Source: Mesostigma viride (Eukaryota; Streptophyta; Mesostigmatophyceae; Mesostigmatales; Mesostigmataceae). Taken from it: DNA of 20,000 nt. Each line of letters starts with the position of its first letter. The first letter of the stretch is position 1. The stretch spans positions 6,446,947 to 6,466,946 of the forward strand of contig RPFO01000156.1 in assembly GCA_009746045.1 (NCBI GenBank). Direction: 5' to 3'. The notes under the pieces are model-generated. The model was not told the origin of the DNA. It was given only the letters and a program-made list of their open reading frames with translations, and did no database searches. Shown piece after piece: positions 17,826 to 20,000 of the stretch. The position numbers and the translations under genes are program-made.

Positions 17826-18229
17826 GAAACGACGGCGGGCGTAACTATCATGGGAAACTTTGATATCACAAGATCACAATGGACACGAACGCGCTGCAAC
17901 TTTCACGACATATTCTTCGACATCGAAAATAAAAAAGAAACGACGGCGGGCGTAACTATCATGAAACATTGATCTTACAAGAAGCTGACGGGGATGCAAC
18001 TTTCACGACAAACACTTCGACATCGAAGATGCAAAAGAAACGACGGCGGGCGTAACTATCATGGAAAGATTGAGCTTACAAGATGACAAGTTAACTGACG
18101 GGGGTGCATCTTTCCGAGATATATTTCGACATCGAAAAGGCAAAAGAAACGACGGCGGGCGTAACTAGCACAACCAATGTTGGTCATTCATGTGCTCTCC
18201 AGTAAGACAAGAAACGCGGCGGGCGTAAC
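17826..18229 (+). repeat. Tandem array of about 105-bp units headed by the 20-bp motif (five copies)
   Basis: The motif GAAACGACGGCGGGCGTAAC starts at 17826, 17937, 18037 and 18146; a one-base-shorter copy starts at 18211. The first three units are similar throughout, with GCAACTTTCACGACA (GCATCTTTCCGAGATA in the third) and TTCGACATCGAA blocks and a short A-rich run before each motif. On the gene strand two of them carry TCTTGTAAG followed by TCAAT, a donor-like word. The last two units are shorter and diverged. The array abuts the homopurine satellite and lies upstream of the - strand gene cluster. Confidence 0.85.
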
Positions 18230-18283
18230 TAACACACGGTCCAGGAAGAGTGACGTTGGCAGATTATGGTGTTTGTAAAAAGG

Positions 18284-18377
18284 GGGGGTAAGAGGGAGAG
18301 GGAGAGAGAGGGAGAGAGAGAGGGAGGGAGAGAGAGAGAGAGAAGGGGAGAGAGGGAGAGAGAGAGAGAGGAGAGAG

Positions 18378-18408
<31 letters not shown>

Positions 18409-18443
18409 AGAGAGAGAGAGGAGAGAGAGAGAAGAGAGAGAGC

Positions 18444-18476
<33 letters not shown>

Positions 18477-19690
18477 AGGGAGGGAGGGAGGGAGGGAAGG
18501 GAGGGAGGGAGGAGGGAGGGAGGGAGGGAGGGAGGGAGGGAGGGACGGGGAGGGAGGGGGGAGGGAGGGGAGGAGGGAGGAGGAGGGAGGGAGGGAGGGA
18601 GGGAGGGAGGGAGGGAGGGAGGGAAGGGAGGGAGAGGGAGGGAAGGGAGGGAGGGAGGAGGAGGGAGGGAGGACGGGAGTGAGGGAGGGAGGGAGGGAGG
18701 GAGGGAGGGAGGGAGGGAGGGAGGGAGGGAGGGAGAGGGAGAGGGAAGAGGAGAGGGAGAGGGAGAGGAGAGGGAGAGGGGAGAGGGAGAGGGAGAGGGA
18801 AGAGGGAGAGGGAGAGGGAGAGGGAAGAGGGAGAGGGAGAGGGAGAGGGAGAGGGAGAGGGAGAGGGAGAAGGGAGAGGGAGAGGGAGAAGGGAGAGGGA
18901 GAGGGAGAGGGAGAGGGCAGGGGAGAGGGAGAGGGAGAGGGAGAGGGAGAAGGGAGAGGAGAGGGAGAGGGAGAGGGAGAGGAGAGGAGAAGGGAGAGGG
19001 AGAGGGAGATGGGAGAGGGAGAGGGAGAGGGAGAGGGAGAGGGAGAGGGAGAGGGAGGGGAGAGGGAGGGGAGAGGGAGAGGGAGGGAGAGGGAGAGGGA
19101 GAGGGAGAAGGGAGAGGGAAGAGGGAGAGGGAGAGGGAGAGGGAGAGGAGAGGGAGAGGGAGAGGGAGAGGGAGAGGGAGAGGGAGAGGGAGAGGGAGAG
19201 GGAGAGGGAAGGGAGAGGGAGAGGGAGAAGGGAGAGGGAGAGGGAGAGGGAGAGGGAGAGGGAGAGGGAGAGGGAGAGGGAGAGGAGAGGGAGAGGGAGA
19301 GGAGAGGGAGAGGGAGAGGGAGAGGGAGAGGGAGAGGGAGAGGGAGAGGGAGAGGGAAGAGGAGAGGGAGAGGGAAGAGGAAGGAGAGGGAGAGGAGAGG
19401 GGAGAGGAGAGGGAGAGGGAGAGGGAGAGGGAGAGGGAGAGAGGAGAGGGAGAGGGAGAAGGGAGAGGGAGAGGGAAGAGGGAAGAGGGAGAGGAGAGGG
19501 AGAGGGAGGAAAGGAGAGGAGAGGAGAGGGAGAGGGAGAGGGAGAGGGAGAGAGAGGGAGGAGGGAAGAGGGAGAGGGAGAGGGAGAGGGAGAGAGGAGA
19601 GGGAGAGGGAGAGGAGAGGGAGGGCGTAAGCGGAGAGGGAGAGGGAGAGGAAGAGGGAGACGGAGAGGGAGAGGGAGAAGGAGAGGGAGA
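18284..19690 (+). repeat. Homopurine satellite: GA, then GGGA, then GGGAGA units
   Basis: About 1.4 kb of nearly pure purine on the + strand. From 18284 to about 18470 it is GA-rich with mixed GAGAGG words; from about 18470 to 18730 mostly the tetramer GGGA; from about 18730 onward mostly the hexamer GGGAGA. Rare interruptions (single C or T) are scattered. Hexamers encode dipeptide repeats in every frame, so the long open frames on both strands (up to 521 codons) are not genes. Such sequence can form triplex (H-DNA) or G-quadruplex structures. Confidence 0.95.
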
Positions 19691-20000
19691 GGAGGGCGAA
19701 GCGGAAAGAGTAAGCCTAAGCGTAAGCGTAAGCGTAAACCTAAGCGTAAGCATAACGCGTAAGCGTAAGCGTAAAACCGTAGGGAGAGGGAGGGCGTAAG
19801 CGTAAGCCGTAAGCGTAAGCGTAAGCGGTAAGCGTAAGCGTAAGCGTAAGCGTAAGCGTAAGCGTAAAGCTAAGCCGTAGCGTAGCGTAAGCCGTAAGCC
19901 GTTAAGCGTAAGCGTAAGCGTAAGCGTAAGCGTAACGTAAGCGTAAGCGTAAGCGTAAGCGTAAAGCGTAAGCGAAGCGTAACGTAGCGTAACGTAAGCC
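19691..20000 (+). repeat. CGTAAG hexamer satellite
   Basis: Tandem CGTAAG with many one-base slips (CCGTAAG, CGTAG, CGTAAAG), continuing to the window edge. The two satellites interdigitate at the boundary: a CGTAAG island sits in the purine repeat at about 19624, and a GGGAGAGGGAGGG block sits inside the CGTAAG repeat at about 19780-19795. The unit is not a standard telomere repeat (TTTAGGG or TTAGGG). Confidence 0.95.

Noticed and set aside
17826-18229. CRISPR-like array (20-bp repeats with about 45-90-bp spacers)
   Set aside because: Most of the intervening segments resemble each other, spacing is long and uneven, the motif also sits singly in introns, and the context is eukaryotic.
18188-19753. 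Long open frames in the satellite on both strands (up to 521 codons, Ser/Pro/Leu or Gly/Glu/Arg repeats)
   Set aside because: They are a direct result of tetramer and hexamer repeats lacking stop codons; there is no non-repeat coding sequence.
19691-20000. Telomere
   Set aside because: The unit is CGTAAG with slips, not a known telomere unit; it could be subtelomeric at most.

Overview
The window looks like nuclear DNA of an intron-bearing, GC-rich eukaryote, most likely an alga or other protist. The reasons are canonical GT...AG introns with in-phase exon joins, decayed LINE-type retrotransposon pieces, an MYND zinc-finger protein, and about 1.7 kb of hexamer/tetramer satellite at the right end. 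I cannot name the species from the sequence.

Layout. (1) 1-930, + strand: the last two visible exons of a small gene ending in a hydrophobic segment. (2) About 931-6990: gene-poor sequence holding retrotransposon debris on the + strand. This includes an ORF1-like pseudogene (about 3778-5238), a reverse-transcriptase fragment with a QQGNPLGP block (about 5730-6090), a second short ORF1 C-terminal piece (6366-6440), a duplicated non-coding segment (2952-3110 and 6121-6280) and a tRNA-like direct-repeat unit (3219-3407). (3) 6993-14085, - strand: one very large gene that I assemble from seven exons (about 1,960 residues) by matching splice sites and phase. It has a long acidic tract and a coding 72-bp minisatellite; I recognise no domain. 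(4) 14349-17714, - strand: five short, closely packed, intronless ORFs. Two share a C-x4-C-x10-C-x2-H zinc motif and one has an MYND finger. Four of these five, and the large gene, have a splice-acceptor-like AG directly at, or 3 nt before, the ATG. (5) 17826-18229: a tandem array of about 105-bp units. (6) 18284-20000: homopurine satellite that changes unit along its length (GA, then GGGA, then GGGAGA), followed by a CGTAAG hexamer satellite.

The most unusual signal is a 20-bp motif, + strand GAAACGCCGGCGGTCGCAAC and variants. I count 16 copies in introns and intergenic gaps between 10.6 and 18.2 kb, all in the same orientation. The same motif in the opposite orientation is the core of the 72-bp coding repeat inside the large gene. 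It sits in four tandem arrays whose units are otherwise unrelated and have different periods (about 68, 72, 105 and 152 bp). It also carries a short dyad (CGCC...GGCG) with one covarying copy. Gene-sense introns and gaps therefore carry sequence complementary to the gene's own exon. This, together with the packed ORFs with AG|ATG starts (suggesting trans-spliced or polycistronic transcripts), is the best candidate here for an undescribed system. Its function is not shown by the sequence.
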